A stretch of 64,000 nucleotides of DNA from Roseiarcus sp050012775 (GCA_050012775.1 JBEKGN010000006.1:105974-169973); one strand, 5' to 3'. Shown: positions 1-9,354, numbered from the stretch's first letter. Program-made: numbers and translations. The notes: generated from the sequence alone by a model not told the origin.

Positions 1-696
1 GGTTTGGCGCTCACCTTCGTCCTCGGCTTCGCCGTCGATGAATCCATTGCCGCCCGCGACCTCGACGCCCTCTCGCCGCGCCGCCTCTGGCAAAGCTACG
101 CTCGAGCGCTCACCCACCGCGTCGCGATCGGTCATTCGCTTCTCGGCGCGCTGAGCTTCGGCTGCATGTTCTCCTTCGTGTCGGGCTCGCCCTTCGTCTT
201 CATCGGCGTGCTCGGACTGGGAACCGGATGGTTCGCGCTCCTGTTTGCGACCTGTGCGCTCGGCATCACCGCGGGATCGCTTCTCTGCGTCCGTCTGCTT
301 CGCATGGGCGTCGATCCGAACCGCATGCTCGCCGCTGGCGTGATCGGTCAGGCCGCGTTCAGTCTCGCTCTCCTCGCCTGCGCGGTCCTCGGAGCCTTTC
401 GCGTGGCGGACGCCGTGCCGCTTCTCGTGCTCGCCAACGTCGCCATGGGCGTTGTCAGCCCGCTCGCCATACATGGCGCGATGGAGCCTTTCGGCGACAT
501 GGCCGGCGTCGCCTCAGCCGTCCGCGGATGCCTGCAAATGCTCGCCGGCGCGGCCGCCAGCGCTCTCGTCGCCGCACTCTTCAACGGGACCGCGACGGCC
601 CTGCCGCTCGCCATGACCATTTTCGCGGCGAGCTCGGCCGTGATCTGGCTGATCCTCGTCCAGCCGACGACGCGCTCGGAGCCCCAATTCGGCTAG
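1..696 (+). CDS. Bcr/CflA-type MFS drug efflux transporter, C-terminal part
   Basis: This reading frame is open from the first base, so the gene begins before the window and only the last 231 or so residues are visible. The protein is very hydrophobic, with about six membrane segments separated by short basic loops, as in the second half of a major facilitator. The layout (a cytoplasmic linker ending in RRLWQSYARAL, then SGSPFVFIGVLG, then LLFATCALGITAGSLL) resembles Bcr/CflA drug exporters of the inner membrane. The substrate cannot be told. It ends at a TAG about 70 bases before the convergent MetE-like gene. Confidence 0.75.
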   Translation, partial: GLALTFVLGFAVDESIAARDLDALSPRRLWQSYARALTHRVAIGHSLLGALSFGCMFSFVSGSPFVFIGVLGLGTGWFALLFATCALGITAGSLLCVRLLRMGVDPNRMLAAGVIGQAAFSLALLACAVLGAFRVADAVPLLVLANVAMGVVSPLAIHGAMEPFGDMAGVASAVRGCLQMLAGAAASALVAALFNGTATALPLAMTIFAASSAVIWLILVQPTTRSEPQFG

Positions 697-765
697 TCCG
701 GCCGGACTCAAATTCCAGCGTCGCGCCCGCCTATCGCCGCGCTTCCTGCGCGCTCGAGCCCGTAT

Positions 766-1800
766 TCATGACGGCTGCTCGCCGTGCTCCGCGCGCACGA
801 TCGCGGCTCCCGCGACCATCGCCTTCATCTTGCCGAATGCGACGTCCCGCGGCAGGTATTTCATACCGCAGTCCGGCGCGACGATGATGTCCTCGGCGGC
901 GACATAGGGCAGCGCTCGGCGAATTCGCGCCGCGATCGTCTCCGGCGTTTCGACATTCATGTCGTTGAGATCGACGACGCCCAGCATGATCGTCTTGCCC
1001 TTCAAGTCCGCGAGCGCCGAGCAGTCGAGACGGGACTGCGCGGTCTCCAGCGAGACTTGTTTGCAGGCGCAACCCTTGAGCTGCCGCAGAAAGGAATAGC
1101 CGCTCGGCCTTTCGTGAATGATCGCGGCGTAGCCGAAGCAGATATGCACCGCCGTAACGCCGTCGACGCCGTCGAGGGCGACATTGAGCGCCCTTAGGCC
1201 ATATTCCTCGGCCTTCGCCGGCCGCGCCTGCATATAGGGCTCGTCGATTTGAACGACGTCCGCGCCCGCGGCGAACAGATCCTTGATCTCGTCATTGACG
1301 GCGACCGCGTAGTCCATCGCGGCGGCCTCGGCGCTGGGGTAAAAATCGTTTTGCGCTTGCTGGCTCATCGTGAAGGGACCGGGCACCGTGATCTTGACCT
1401 TGCGGCTGGTGTGGCGCCTCAGGAATTTCAGATCCTCGACCTCGACGGCATGCTTGCGACGAATCTTGCCGACGATCCTTGGCACAGGGTTCGGGTGGCC
1501 CGAGCGGTCGAGCGCCGAGCCGGGATTGTCGATGTCGACGCCCTCGAGCGCCGTGGCGAAACGGTTGGAATAGCTCTCCCGCCGGATCTCGCCATCGGTG
1601 ACGATGTCGAGCCCCGCTTCCTCCTGGGCTTTGATCGCCATGAGGGTCGCATCGTCCTGCGCCTCGGCGAGAAAGGCTTCGGGCACGCGCCAGAGTTCAC
1701 GCGCCCGCACCCGCGGAGGAAATCGCCCCGCCAGCTTCTTGCGGTCGATCAGCCATTCCGGCTGCGGATAGCTGCCCACGAGCGTGGTCGGAAACAGCAT
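766..1800 (-). CDS. MetE C-terminal-like (cobalamin-independent methionine synthase family) methyltransferase
   Basis: A 344-residue TIM-barrel protein matching the C-terminal catalytic half of MetE, with no N-terminal MetE domain. It opens with TTLVGSYPQPEWL, typical of the stand-alone family. The likely zinc ligands are His219 and Cys221 (HICFGY), Glu252 and Cys311 (APDCGMKYL). Family members move methyl groups to thiols. Whether this one makes methionine from homocysteine or acts on another methyl donor is not shown by the sequence, and such short forms are often misnamed MetE. It is divergent from the acetyltransferase gene, with starts about 185 bases apart. Confidence 0.85.
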   Translation of the reverse strand: MLFPTTLVGSYPQPEWLIDRKKLAGRFPPRVRARELWRVPEAFLAEAQDDATLMAIKAQEEAGLDIVTDGEIRRESYSNRFATALEGVDIDNPGSALDRSGHPNPVPRIVGKIRRKHAVEVEDLKFLRRHTSRKVKITVPGPFTMSQQAQNDFYPSAEAAAMDYAVAVNDEIKDLFAAGADVVQIDEPYMQARPAKAEEYGLRALNVALDGVDGVTAVHICFGYAAIIHERPSGYSFLRQLKGCACKQVSLETAQSRLDCSALADLKGKTIMLGVVDLNDMNVETPETIAARIRRALPYVAAEDIIVAPDCGMKYLPRDVAFGKMKAMVAGAAIVRAEHGEQPS

Positions 1801-1984
1801 GCGAACCTCCCCCAGAGACGCGAGCGCCGGCGCCGCGCGGACGAACTATAGCCGGCATTGTCACGCCGCCGCCAGCTTGTTGAGTCTTCGCCGCCGGTCG
1901 TTTTCCGGGCTTTTCGCCGGCATCCACTCGAATCGGATCTATAAATTGGGTATCAAGCGTTTGATTTTCTCCAGGAGCAAGAAA

Positions 1985-2551
1985 TTGGCCGATAAGCCAC
2001 ATTCGCCCCGCTCCGCGCCCGCCGCCGAGTTCGTCGTCCGGGACGCGCGGGAGGCGGACATGCCGGCGGTTCAGCGGATTTACGCCCACTACGTGCTGAA
2101 CGCCCTCGCGACATTCGAGGAGGCGACGCCCACGGTCGAGGACATGATCGCGCGACGGCGCTCGGCGCTCGACCTCGGCGCGCCCTACCTCGTCGCGGAG
2201 ATGGCGGGCCAAATCGTCGGCTATTGCTATGCGAGCGGCTACCATTCGCGCCGGGCTTATCGCTATGCGCTGGAGGACTCGGTCTATGTCGCCGCCGGTC
2301 TTGGCGGCCGGGGCGTGGGGACGGCCCTGCTCGGCGAGCTGATCGCCCGTTGTGAAGCCGGCCCGTGGCGGCAGATGGTCGCGATCATCGGCGACAGCGG
2401 CAACCACGGGTCGATTGCGCTGCACCGGCGTCTCGGCTTCGAACCCGTGGGAACGCTGCGATCGGTCGGCTTCAAGTTCGGGCGGTGGGTCGATACGCCC
2501 CTCATGCAAAGAGCGCTCGGCCCCGGCGACCGCAGCCTGCCGCTTGCGTGA
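1985..2551 (+). CDS. GNAT family N-acetyltransferase, phosphinothricin acetyltransferase-like
   Basis: A 188-residue acetyltransferase resembling the Pat/Bar and YncA group. The start is taken as TTG at 1985 because AGGAG lies seven bases before it (1973-1977). The open frame extends further upstream, but that part is basic, unlike the family, and would overlap the divergent gene. The core contains VRDAREADMPAVQRIYAHYV, then an acetyl-CoA loop GLGGRGVGTALL, and a C-terminal HRRLGFEPVGTL. Known relatives acetylate phosphinothricin, methionine sulfone or other small amines; the substrate here is unknown. Confidence 0.85.
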   Translation: MADKPHSPRSAPAAEFVVRDAREADMPAVQRIYAHYVLNALATFEEATPTVEDMIARRRSALDLGAPYLVAEMAGQIVGYCYASGYHSRRAYRYALEDSVYVAAGLGGRGVGTALLGELIARCEAGPWRQMVAIIGDSGNHGSIALHRRLGFEPVGTLRSVGFKFGRWVDTPLMQRALGPGDRSLPLA

Positions 2552-2573
2552 ACTTCGGATCGGATCGGCGCCG

Positions 2574-3347
2574 TCACGGCGCCGGCGCGCTGACGCCGAC
2601 GATCGGTCCGAGCGGCGAAAATTCCTCGTCGCGCCCGAGGTCGGGCGCATAGAGCGAGGACACGGAGCCGTCGAGGAACAGCGCGTTCGAGCAGCTGAGC
2701 GCGTCGCGGAAGAGGCGCGCGAACGCGTGAAACGTGACGGCCTCATCGGAGATCGCGAAGATCGCGGTCGTTCCGTCGCGCACGCAGACGCCGTTGCGGA
2801 TTTTCTCCGAGGTTCCCGTCGGCAGGATCTTGGGATGGATGCGGCCGTCGACCACCAGCATCGGTCCGGATTGGGTGGCGAAGCGCGCGGCCGGGGGACT
2901 GGCGAGATAGCGCGAGGTTTCCGTGACGCCCGCGGTTCCCTCGCCGATCCAGAAGATCCCGTTGGGCTTGAGATGAAAATTGCTCGCGCCGTCGCGCGTG
3001 TCGGCTCTGCGCTCGCGCTTGCCGTCCTCGACGAAAAGGCCGACGGGCGACAGGTCCGCTTCGAACATGCCCGCGTTCATGGCGAAACGCAGCGCGCGGC
3101 CGCGCGCCTTGAGCGCCTGCGCGAGCGCCGTGAAATTCGCGTAGGGCTTGCCGCCGGCGTCCTTCCAATAGAGCCGGATGTCGTCGCGTCGCGCGTCGAA
3201 CGTGCAAATCGCGTAGTCGGCGTTGTCGAAGCGCAGCGGCGCGCAAGGGCCGTTCGCGGCCTGCGCGCCGGCCGGCGCCAGGACGAGGACGGTCAACAGC
3301 GCGATCGCGGCGGCGCGGCGTCGGTCGGCCGCCGTCCGGCGGGGCAT
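2574..3347 (-). CDS. Exported phosphodiester glycosidase-like (DUF2233) protein
   Basis: A 257-residue protein with an N-terminal signal peptide: a basic start, a hydrophobic core, and cleavage likely after PAGAQA. The mature part matches the DUF2233/NAGPA-like fold, with MNAGMFE, a central NGIFWIG, SGPMLVVDG and a late FLDGSVSSLYAPDLG. Relatives include the human uncovering enzyme NAGPA and bacterial phosphodiester glycosidases. An acidic residue in the FLDG block is expected to be catalytic. It is predicted periplasmic or surface-exposed. It is minus-strand, downstream of the FAD oxidoreductase gene across a 72-base gap, so co-transcription is possible. Confidence 0.8.
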   Translation of the reverse strand: MPRRTAADRRRAAAIALLTVLVLAPAGAQAANGPCAPLRFDNADYAICTFDARRDDIRLYWKDAGGKPYANFTALAQALKARGRALRFAMNAGMFEADLSPVGLFVEDGKRERRADTRDGASNFHLKPNGIFWIGEGTAGVTETSRYLASPPAARFATQSGPMLVVDGRIHPKILPTGTSEKIRNGVCVRDGTTAIFAISDEAVTFHAFARLFRDALSCSNALFLDGSVSSLYAPDLGRDEEFSPLGPIVGVSAPAP

Positions 3348-3419
3348 GGGGCGGCTCGCGCGCGTCTGCGCCTCCTCGAGAAAATCGATTCGGCGATTAT
3401 CTTAGCGCGGCGCGGCTGT

Positions 3420-4841
3420 TCAAAGAACCTTGCCCGGGTTCAAAATTCCGTTGGGATCGAGCGTCGCCTTGATCTTGCGCATGACGTCGAGCGCGTTCCG
3501 GTCCTTGGTTTGCGCGAGCAGGTCGCGCTTCAATCGGCCGATGCCGTGCTCGGCCGAGATCGAGCCGGAATAATGTGCGACGATTTTGTGCACGATCGCG
3601 TTCATCGCCGTCCATTGATCGAGGAAGGCCTGCGTAGCGGCGCCGACGGGCTGGCTGACGTTGAAGTGGATGTTGCCGTCGCCGAGGTGCCCGAACGCGA
3701 CGACGCGCGCGCCGGGCATGAACGCTTCCACCGCCGCGCTCGCCTCGCTCAGGAACGCGGGAACGGCGCCCACCGGCACGGATATGTCGTGCTTGATCGA
3801 GCCGCCCTGCGGCTTTTGCGCGTCGGACATCGTTTCGCGAATGCGCCAGAACGCCTCGCGCTGCTCGAGCGAAGAGGCGAGGCTGGCGTCCTCGATGAGG
3901 CCAAGCTCGAGCGCGTCGCCGAGCAGGCCGGCCATCGTTTCGTCGAGGCCGCTCGCGACCTGCGAAGCGATTTCGATCAGCACGCACCAGGCGTGGCGCG
4001 CGCGTAAGGGATCGCGCGCGGCGGGAGCGTAGGCGAATACGAAATCGAGGCCGATGCGCGGCATCAGTTCGAAGCTCGTCACGCCCTGGCCGACGCGCTC
4101 GCGCGCGAGTCGCAGCAACGCCAGCGCCTGCCCGGGGTCGGCGAGGCCGACGAAAGCGGTGGCGCGCGAACGCGGCCTGGGGAAGAGCTTCAGCGCCGCG
4201 GCGGTGATGATTCCGAGCGTGCCCTCGGCGCCGATGAACAGATTCTTCAGATCGTAGCCGGTGTTGTCCTTGCGCAGCTTGCTGAGCGCGTCGACGATCC
4301 GCCCGTCGGCGAGCACGACCTCGATTCCGGTGGTCAGATCGCGCGCATTGCCATAGGCGAGCACCGCGACGCCGCCGGCGTTGGTCGAGAGATTGCCGCC
4401 GATGGTGCAGGTTCCCTCGGAGGCGAGCGACAGCGGGAAGAGCCGGTCGGCGCCAAGGGCGGCCTCCTGCGCCTCGGCGAGGGTGACGCCCGCCTCGACG
4501 ATCATCGTCTCGGATAAAGGATCGATCTCGCGAACGCGGTTGAGCCGCCGCAGCGACAGGACGATCTGGGAGCCGCTTTCATCGGGCGTCTGGCCGCCGA
4601 CGAGGCCGGTGTTGCCGCCCTGCGGCACCAGCGCGATGCGCGCCGCGTTGCAATAGGCGACGACGGCGGCGACTTCCCGCGTCGAACCGGGGCGCACCAG
4701 CGCCAGAGCCTTGCCGTAATAGAGGCCGCGCGGCTCTTCCAGGCTCGAGGCGATCAGCCCCGGGTCGGTGAGCACATGCGCGCTTCCGACGATGCGCGCG
4801 AGCGCTTCGAGCGGGGCGGCGATATCCAGACTTTCGTTCAC
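3420..4841 (-). CDS. FAD-linked oxidoreductase, GlcD / D-2-hydroxyglutarate dehydrogenase-like
   Basis: A 473-residue FAD-binding type 4 oxidase. The FAD-binding half holds PQGGNTGLVGGQTP, CTIGGNLSTNAGG and IGAEGTLGIITAAALKLFP. The C-terminal half holds FGHLGDGNIHFNVSQP, with the conserved metal or substrate histidines, and the terminal SAEHGIGRLKRD. This architecture is shared by D-lactate dehydrogenase, GlcD and D-2-hydroxyglutarate dehydrogenase, which oxidise D-2-hydroxy acids and pass electrons to an acceptor. The exact substrate is unresolved. The start overlaps the stop of the RNA methyltransferase gene by four bases (ATGA), which indicates translational coupling. Confidence 0.88.
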   Translation of the reverse strand: MNESLDIAAPLEALARIVGSAHVLTDPGLIASSLEEPRGLYYGKALALVRPGSTREVAAVVAYCNAARIALVPQGGNTGLVGGQTPDESGSQIVLSLRRLNRVREIDPLSETMIVEAGVTLAEAQEAALGADRLFPLSLASEGTCTIGGNLSTNAGGVAVLAYGNARDLTTGIEVVLADGRIVDALSKLRKDNTGYDLKNLFIGAEGTLGIITAAALKLFPRPRSRATAFVGLADPGQALALLRLARERVGQGVTSFELMPRIGLDFVFAYAPAARDPLRARHAWCVLIEIASQVASGLDETMAGLLGDALELGLIEDASLASSLEQREAFWRIRETMSDAQKPQGGSIKHDISVPVGAVPAFLSEASAAVEAFMPGARVVAFGHLGDGNIHFNVSQPVGAATQAFLDQWTAMNAIVHKIVAHYSGSISAEHGIGRLKRDLLAQTKDRNALDVMRKIKATLDPNGILNPGKVL

Positions 4842-6103
4842 CCGAGCAATCCTCTGGGGCGGCGTTTGGCGGGCGGGCGCCGGAACGTCGCGATAATTTC
4901 GACATGCGGGGAAAAGCGGAACTGGTCAAGCGGCGTGACCTCCCCGATCGCATAGCCGCCCTCGACGAGGATGCGCGCGTCGCGCGCGAAGCTTTCGGCG
5001 TTGCAGGAAATCGCCGCCACCACGGCCACGCGGCTCGCCGCGAGGGCGCGCGCCTGGGCTTCGGCCCCGACGCGCGGCGGGTCGAACAGCACGCCGTCGA
5101 AGGCGTCGAGTTCTTCCGGCCGCAGCGGACGCTGGAAGAGGTCGCGCGTTTCCCCCCGGAGCGCCCGCAGCCCCGCGGCCTCGGCGCCGCCGCGCTTCAG
5201 CGCGGCGATGGCGGCGGCGTCGGAATCGGCGGCGAAGACCTCATGGCCCTGCGCCAGGGGCAGGGCGAAGGCGCCGGCGCCGCAAAAGAGGTCGGCGACG
5301 CGCCGCGCGCCTTTCAGCGCGCCTTGCGCGCCGGCCGCCAGCGCCCGCTCGCCCGCCAGCGTCGCCTGAAGGAAGCCGCCCGGCGGCGGCGTGATCCGCG
5401 CTTGCCCGAAGGCCACTTGCGGCGCGCGGCGCTCGACGACGACCTCGCCATGGTTCGATACGCGCGCCAGATCCAGCCGCTCCGCGGTCTCGACGAGCTT
5501 GCGCCGCGCCGGCGCATCGAGCGGCCCGGAGCCGCGAAGATCGAAATCGAGCCCGCCGAGCGTCGCCGTCGCCTGAATGTCGAGGGGCTTGCCCAAGCCG
5601 CGCAAAGCGCCGGCGAGCGCCCGCGCGGCGGGAAGCGCGCCATCCATCGCCGGGCTGAACAGCGGGCAGGCGTCGATGGCGACGATGTCGTGGGCGCGCG
5701 CGCGCATGAAGCCGACGCGCTCGCGGCCGTCTTCGGCGATGCGCGAATGAAACGTCGCGCGCCGCCGCCCCTCGCCATGCGCGTCGACCAGCGCGCCGAC
5801 CTCGGCCTCCACGCGCGTGCGCTCGAGCGCGCGCACCAGGCTTCCGCGCTTCCACTCGCCGTAGAGGCGTGGGCTCATGTGTTGGGCCGCGCAGCCGCCG
5901 CAAACGCCGAAATAGGCGCAGATGGGCGCGATCCGCTCGGGGCTGGGCAGGCGAATTTCGCGAAGACGCCCGCGCTTGCCCTCCATTTCGACGATCGCGC
6001 GTTCGCCGGGCAGGGCGCCGGGGACGATCGTTCCGTCCTCGGCGACACCGTCGCCGCGTTCGCTCAAGGCCAGAATCGTCATTTCGCGCGTCAGGTCATC
6101 CAT
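4838..6103 (-). CDS. Class I SAM-dependent RNA methyltransferase, TrmA/RlmD family
   Basis: A 421-residue uracil-C5 RNA methyltransferase. An N-terminal TRAM-like region is followed by iron-sulfur ligands C-x5-C-x2-C (CAYFGVCGGC) with a later cysteine at DACPLF. The SAM-binding motif is VADLFCGAGAFALPLA, followed by DPPR and the catalytic cysteine in AISCNAESFARD. The family methylates U747 or U1939 of 23S rRNA or U54 of tRNA; which one cannot be decided. ATG at 6103 is chosen because ATGGATGA overlaps the tlyA stop by eight bases. A longer upstream frame is basic and lies antisense in phase to tlyA. Confidence 0.88.
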   Translation of the reverse strand: MDDLTREMTILALSERGDGVAEDGTIVPGALPGERAIVEMEGKRGRLREIRLPSPERIAPICAYFGVCGGCAAQHMSPRLYGEWKRGSLVRALERTRVEAEVGALVDAHGEGRRRATFHSRIAEDGRERVGFMRARAHDIVAIDACPLFSPAMDGALPAARALAGALRGLGKPLDIQATATLGGLDFDLRGSGPLDAPARRKLVETAERLDLARVSNHGEVVVERRAPQVAFGQARITPPPGGFLQATLAGERALAAGAQGALKGARRVADLFCGAGAFALPLAQGHEVFAADSDAAAIAALKRGGAEAAGLRALRGETRDLFQRPLRPEELDAFDGVLFDPPRVGAEAQARALAASRVAVVAAISCNAESFARDARILVEGGYAIGEVTPLDQFRFSPHVEIIATFRRPPAKRRPRGLLG

Positions 6104-6818
6104 GCCGGGCGGCATACAGGAATTCGCGCGCGCCGTCGCCGCCCAGCACCGGCGAGGGGATGAGGCCGAGGCTCGTCCAGCCGAGATCCTCGACGCAGCG
6201 GCGCACCGCCTCGCAGGCGAGCGCGAGCGCCGCAGGGTCCTTGACGGCGCCCTTGACGAGACGCTCGCGCCCGACTTCGAATTGCGGCTTGACGAGGCTG
6301 ACGAGCCAGGCGGGCCGATCGGCGAGCGCGAGAACATGCGGCAGCACGAGGCGCTGCGAAATGAAGCTGACGTCGCAGACGATCGCCTGCGGGGCGCCGA
6401 CGATCTCGCGCGTCAGGCGGCGCGCGTCGAGCCCTTCCCGCAGCGTCACTCTGGGATCGGCGGCGAGCGCGGCGTCGAACTGGCCGTGGCCGACGTCGAC
6501 GCTCACAACCGCGCGCGCGCCGCGCGTCAGCAGCACGTCGGTGAAGCCGCCGGTCGAGGCGCCGACGTCGAGACAGAGAAGGCCGGCGGGGTCGAGCGCG
6601 AAGGCGTCGAGCGCCGCCGCGAGTTTCATGCCGCCGCGCGAGACCCAGGGATGCGGCGCGCCGGCGACGATCGCCGCGTCCGGCGCGAGGTTTTCGGAAG
6701 CCTTGCGCACGACGATTCCGCCGGCGCTGACGAGCCCGGCCGCGATCGCTTCCTGCGCGCGGGCGCGGCTGGCGAAAAAGCCGCGTTCGACGAGCAGCGT
6801 GTCGGCGCGCTTGCGCAT
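6096..6818 (-). CDS. tlyA: TlyA family rRNA (cytidine-2'-O)-methyltransferase
   Basis: A 240-residue protein. An N-terminal S4 RNA-binding domain (about residues 3-60, RADTLLVERGFFASRARAQE) is followed by an FtsJ-like methyltransferase domain. SAM motif I is CLDVGASTGGFTDVLL, and VVSVDVGHGQF follows. Studied TlyA proteins methylate 16S and 23S rRNA at cytidine 2'-O positions and affect capreomycin sensitivity. Some are annotated as hemolysins, which is not supported here. The gene sits 18 bases after tam and overlaps the next RNA methyltransferase by eight bases, so these form one operon. Confidence 0.9.
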   Translation of the reverse strand: MRKRADTLLVERGFFASRARAQEAIAAGLVSAGGIVVRKASENLAPDAAIVAGAPHPWVSRGGMKLAAALDAFALDPAGLLCLDVGASTGGFTDVLLTRGARAVVSVDVGHGQFDAALAADPRVTLREGLDARRLTREIVGAPQAIVCDVSFISQRLVLPHVLALADRPAWLVSLVKPQFEVGRERLVKGAVKDPAALALACEAVRRCVEDLGWTSLGLIPSPVLGGDGAREFLYAARHG

Positions 6819-6836
6819 GGGCGTTTCGAGGCCGGC

Positions 6837-7667
6837 TTAAGCGCGCCCGCCGCGCTTGCGCGCGAGGATGAACAGGCGGGGATAGAGGAACAACAGGCTG
6901 CCGTCCGGCTCGACGCCGTAAGCGACGGCGAGCTCGCGCATGTAGCGCTCGATGAATTGCTCGCGCTCGCAGACGTCGAGCGGATTGAGGAACGGCCGGA
7001 GCGCGCTGCCGCGAAACCAATCGACCACCGCGCCGACGCCCGCCATCGGGTGAACATAGGTCGTCTGCCAAATGTCCAGCGCCGCGCTGAGCGGCTTCAG
7101 CCAGGCGTAATAATCGACGTGGGTGGCGATGATCGCGCGGGTCTTGGCGATCGGCACCAGCCGGTCGGCCCAGGGTCCGTCGGCCGCGACGAGGCGCATC
7201 AAGGCGTGGCTCGGCTCCTGGCGATTGTCGGGCATCTGCACCGCCAGCGCGCCGTCCTCGGCGAGATGCGACATCAGGCGGGGGAATAGCGCCTCGTGAT
7301 CGGGCAGCCATTGCAGCGCGGCATTGGCGAAGATCAGGTCCGGCCGCTGGCGCGGACGCCAGTTCGCGATGTCCGAGAGCTCGAAACGCACGTCGGGCAG
7401 CCGGCGGCGCGCCTCGGCGAGCATCGGCTCGGAATTGTCGACGCCGAGGATTTCCGCCTGGGGGAAGCGCTCCGCCAGCAGGCGCGTGCTTGTTCCCGGC
7501 CCGCAGCCGAGATCGACGATTCGCCGCGGCGCGAAGTCGACGCGCGCGACAAGATCGCGCGCCGGCTGGGTCCGTTCAGCCTCGAATTTCAGGTAGAGCG
7601 ACGTGTCCCAGTCGGTCTCGGGCCTGGCGGAAATTTCGGCAATAGGGATTGGGCTCGCCAGCGCCAT
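6837..7667 (-). CDS. tam: Trans-aconitate 2-methyltransferase
   Basis: A 276-residue class I SAM methyltransferase with the Tam signature: an N-terminal WDTSLYLKFEAERTQPARDL, motif I VDLGCGPGTSTRLLAERFP, NAALQWLPDHEALFPRL, and VQMPDNRQEPSH. Tam methylates trans-aconitate, an inhibitor formed from the TCA intermediate cis-aconitate, and so detoxifies it in the cytosol. ATG at 7667 is used because it has a GGGGAGGAG ribosome site and starts at the family start; the frame extends a further 47 residues of low-complexity sequence. It heads the minus-strand operon tam-tlyA-RNA methyltransferase-flavoprotein. Confidence 0.9.
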   Translation of the reverse strand: MALASPIPIAEISARPETDWDTSLYLKFEAERTQPARDLVARVDFAPRRIVDLGCGPGTSTRLLAERFPQAEILGVDNSEPMLAEARRRLPDVRFELSDIANWRPRQRPDLIFANAALQWLPDHEALFPRLMSHLAEDGALAVQMPDNRQEPSHALMRLVAADGPWADRLVPIAKTRAIIATHVDYYAWLKPLSAALDIWQTTYVHPMAGVGAVVDWFRGSALRPFLNPLDVCEREQFIERYMRELAVAYGVEPDGSLLFLYPRLFILARKRGGRA

Positions 7668-7831
7668 GGGCTCCTCCCCGCGTCGATCGTCAGGCGCCGT
7701 CGCTGGCGCAGCGTCGAAACTGCCGGTCGAATGGAGCGGTTTCATGGCGGCGCCGCGAGAGCTCCGGGTTTGACGATCCTTGATATTTTCGCGTCGACGG
7801 AGCGGCAAGACAATTGCGATGAAACGACGAG

Positions 7832-8446
7832 TCAGCTTTTTCGCGCCAGCGCCAGCCCCAGCCCCGCGCCCATCAGCAGGGAGCCGGTCAGGCGGTTGCG
7901 TAAGCGGCCGTTGGCGCCGAGAACGGCGCGCAGCCGCGCCGCCAGCAGCGCCCAGCCGCCGTCGATGACAAGCGCCAGCGCGACGAAGGTGACGCTCAGA
8001 ATCGCGAGTTGCCGGCCGACGTTTCCCGAGGCGTCGAGGAATTGCGGCAGGAACGCCGCGTAGAACAGCAGCGTCTTGGGATTGGTCAGCGAAACGAGGA
8101 AGCCGCGCAGAAGAATCGCGCGCGCCGCGCGCGGCTCGGGCCGCGCCCGCGTCAGATCGAGCGGCGGCGCGCGCCAGGCGCGGAGCCCGAGAAAAACCAG
8201 ATAGGCGACGCCGATCCAGCGCAGGATTTCAAAACCCTGCGCCAGCGCGCCCAGCAGCGTCGTCATCCCCAGCGCCGTCAGGCCGAGCTGCACGACCATC
8301 GCCGCGCTCGTTCCGGCGACGGTGACGAGGCCGTAGCGCGCGCCATGGGCGAGACTGTTGGCGACGATCAGCGCGACGTTCGGGCCGGGGATCAGCATCA
8401 GGATCGTGACCGCGGCGACGAAGGCGAGGTAGAGGTGGAGCGACAT
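7832..8446 (-). CDS. LysE/RhtB family amino-acid exporter
   Basis: A 204-residue membrane protein with six hydrophobic segments and the LysE-family N-terminus TILMLIPGPNVALIVANS (about residues 14-31), plus the middle signature FLVSLTNPKTLLFYAAFLPQF. Relatives export lysine, homoserine, threonine or related metabolites across the inner membrane. The substrate is unknown. ATG at 8446 is at the family start, so the upstream open frame to 8737 was rejected as a low-complexity extension. No regulator lies beside it. Confidence 0.88.
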   Translation of the reverse strand: MSLHLYLAFVAAVTILMLIPGPNVALIVANSLAHGARYGLVTVAGTSAAMVVQLGLTALGMTTLLGALAQGFEILRWIGVAYLVFLGLRAWRAPPLDLTRARPEPRAARAILLRGFLVSLTNPKTLLFYAAFLPQFLDASGNVGRQLAILSVTFVALALVIDGGWALLAARLRAVLGANGRLRNRLTGSLLMGAGLGLALARKS

Positions 8447-8817
8447 GGCTGGTTCCTTCGGCGGGAGTGTGAGCGATTTCCGCGCTTCGCGCCAGCGACT
8501 CGCATCAGCCAAAGTCAAAGACGCGCGCGCTCCTTCCCGCGACGGGGCAAGCGGCGCACTTCCTTCGGCGCTTCGCTCCGCGCAATGACGGCGGCGGCTA
8601 TGCGGCTTCGCCATCGGGACAACCGCCCTGCCGTCGGCGCCGGACGCCGTGGAAGCCTGGGCCCGCTCCCGCGACAATCCCGTTACACGGTGGTACGGTT
8701 TGCCAAAAAAGGCCCGTGCGGTCGTTTCGCCAAACATGCGCCGCCGGTCGCGCAGACGCGCGGCCTCGCCGAGGTCGCGCGCAATTCGAACAACAATCGC
8801 AGGAGGAGGAGGGCTTT
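8447..8817. other. Intergenic region between lysE-like and MAPEG genes
   Basis: A 371-base gap between two divergent genes. Several open frames cross it, but they are arginine-rich GC artefacts with no domain. A stretch near 8550-8590 (CGCTTCGCTCCGCGCAATGA) resembles short intergenic repeat debris. The only clear signal is the purine-rich ribosome site immediately before 8818. The two promoters must lie here, but no confident -35/-10 pair was found. Confidence 0.5.
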
Positions 8818-9210
8818 ATGACAAGAGATCTCACATACCTCGCCTACACCGCAATGCTTACGGCCGCGCTTTGGATTCCCTACATCGTCTGCCAGGTGAT
8901 GACGAACGGCTTTCTCGAGCCGACCAATTACGTCGATCCCGCGCAGCGTCCCGTTCCGTTATGGGGCAAGCGCGCCGACCGCGCCCATCTCAACGCCGTG
9001 GAAAGCTTTGCGCCCTTTGCGGCGCTCGTGATCATTGCTCAAGTCGCCGGCAAGGCCGATGCGATGACGGCCTTCTGGGCGATGAGTTTCTTCTGGCTGA
9101 GGCTGGCGCACGCCGTGGTCTATTGGCTGGCCGTCCCCTACGTGAGAACGCTGGTCTTCGTGCTGGGCTTCGTTTGCGTCGTCGGCCTCTTCTGGGAGGT
9201 GATCAAGTAG
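8818..9210 (+). CDS. MAPEG family membrane protein
   Basis: A 130-residue protein with four hydrophobic segments. It carries the MAPEG-like pattern of a charged first loop (LWGKRADRAHLNAVESFAPF, residues about 46-65) and a later MSFFWLRLAHAVVYWLAVPYVR. Eukaryotic MAPEG proteins are glutathione-dependent membrane enzymes; bacterial relatives are mostly uncharacterised. The start is fixed by an unusually strong purine run, AGGAGGAGGAGGG at 8801-8813, four bases before the ATG. It is followed after 144 bases by the aminotransferase gene on the same strand. Confidence 0.85.
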   Translation: MTRDLTYLAYTAMLTAALWIPYIVCQVMTNGFLEPTNYVDPAQRPVPLWGKRADRAHLNAVESFAPFAALVIIAQVAGKADAMTAFWAMSFFWLRLAHAVVYWLAVPYVRTLVFVLGFVCVVGLFWEVIK

Positions 9211-9354
9211 GCGCCGGAAGGCTCCTCGGCGGAGGCGACGCGCTGAGCTTGCGCGCGCGCCGTCCCGACATGACGGCGCGAGCGGCGGGGCGGGTCCTCT
9301 AGACATTTGCCCCTCCTCCGGCGCAAATGCCGCGCCGTTTGAAAGGAGCCCGCC

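Noticed and set aside
6104..6337. A 78-residue N-terminal extension of the iron-sulfur RNA methyltransferase
   Set aside because: It is Ser/Arg-rich, lies inside the tlyA coding region, and the eight-base overlap start at 6103 fits both family length and operon structure.
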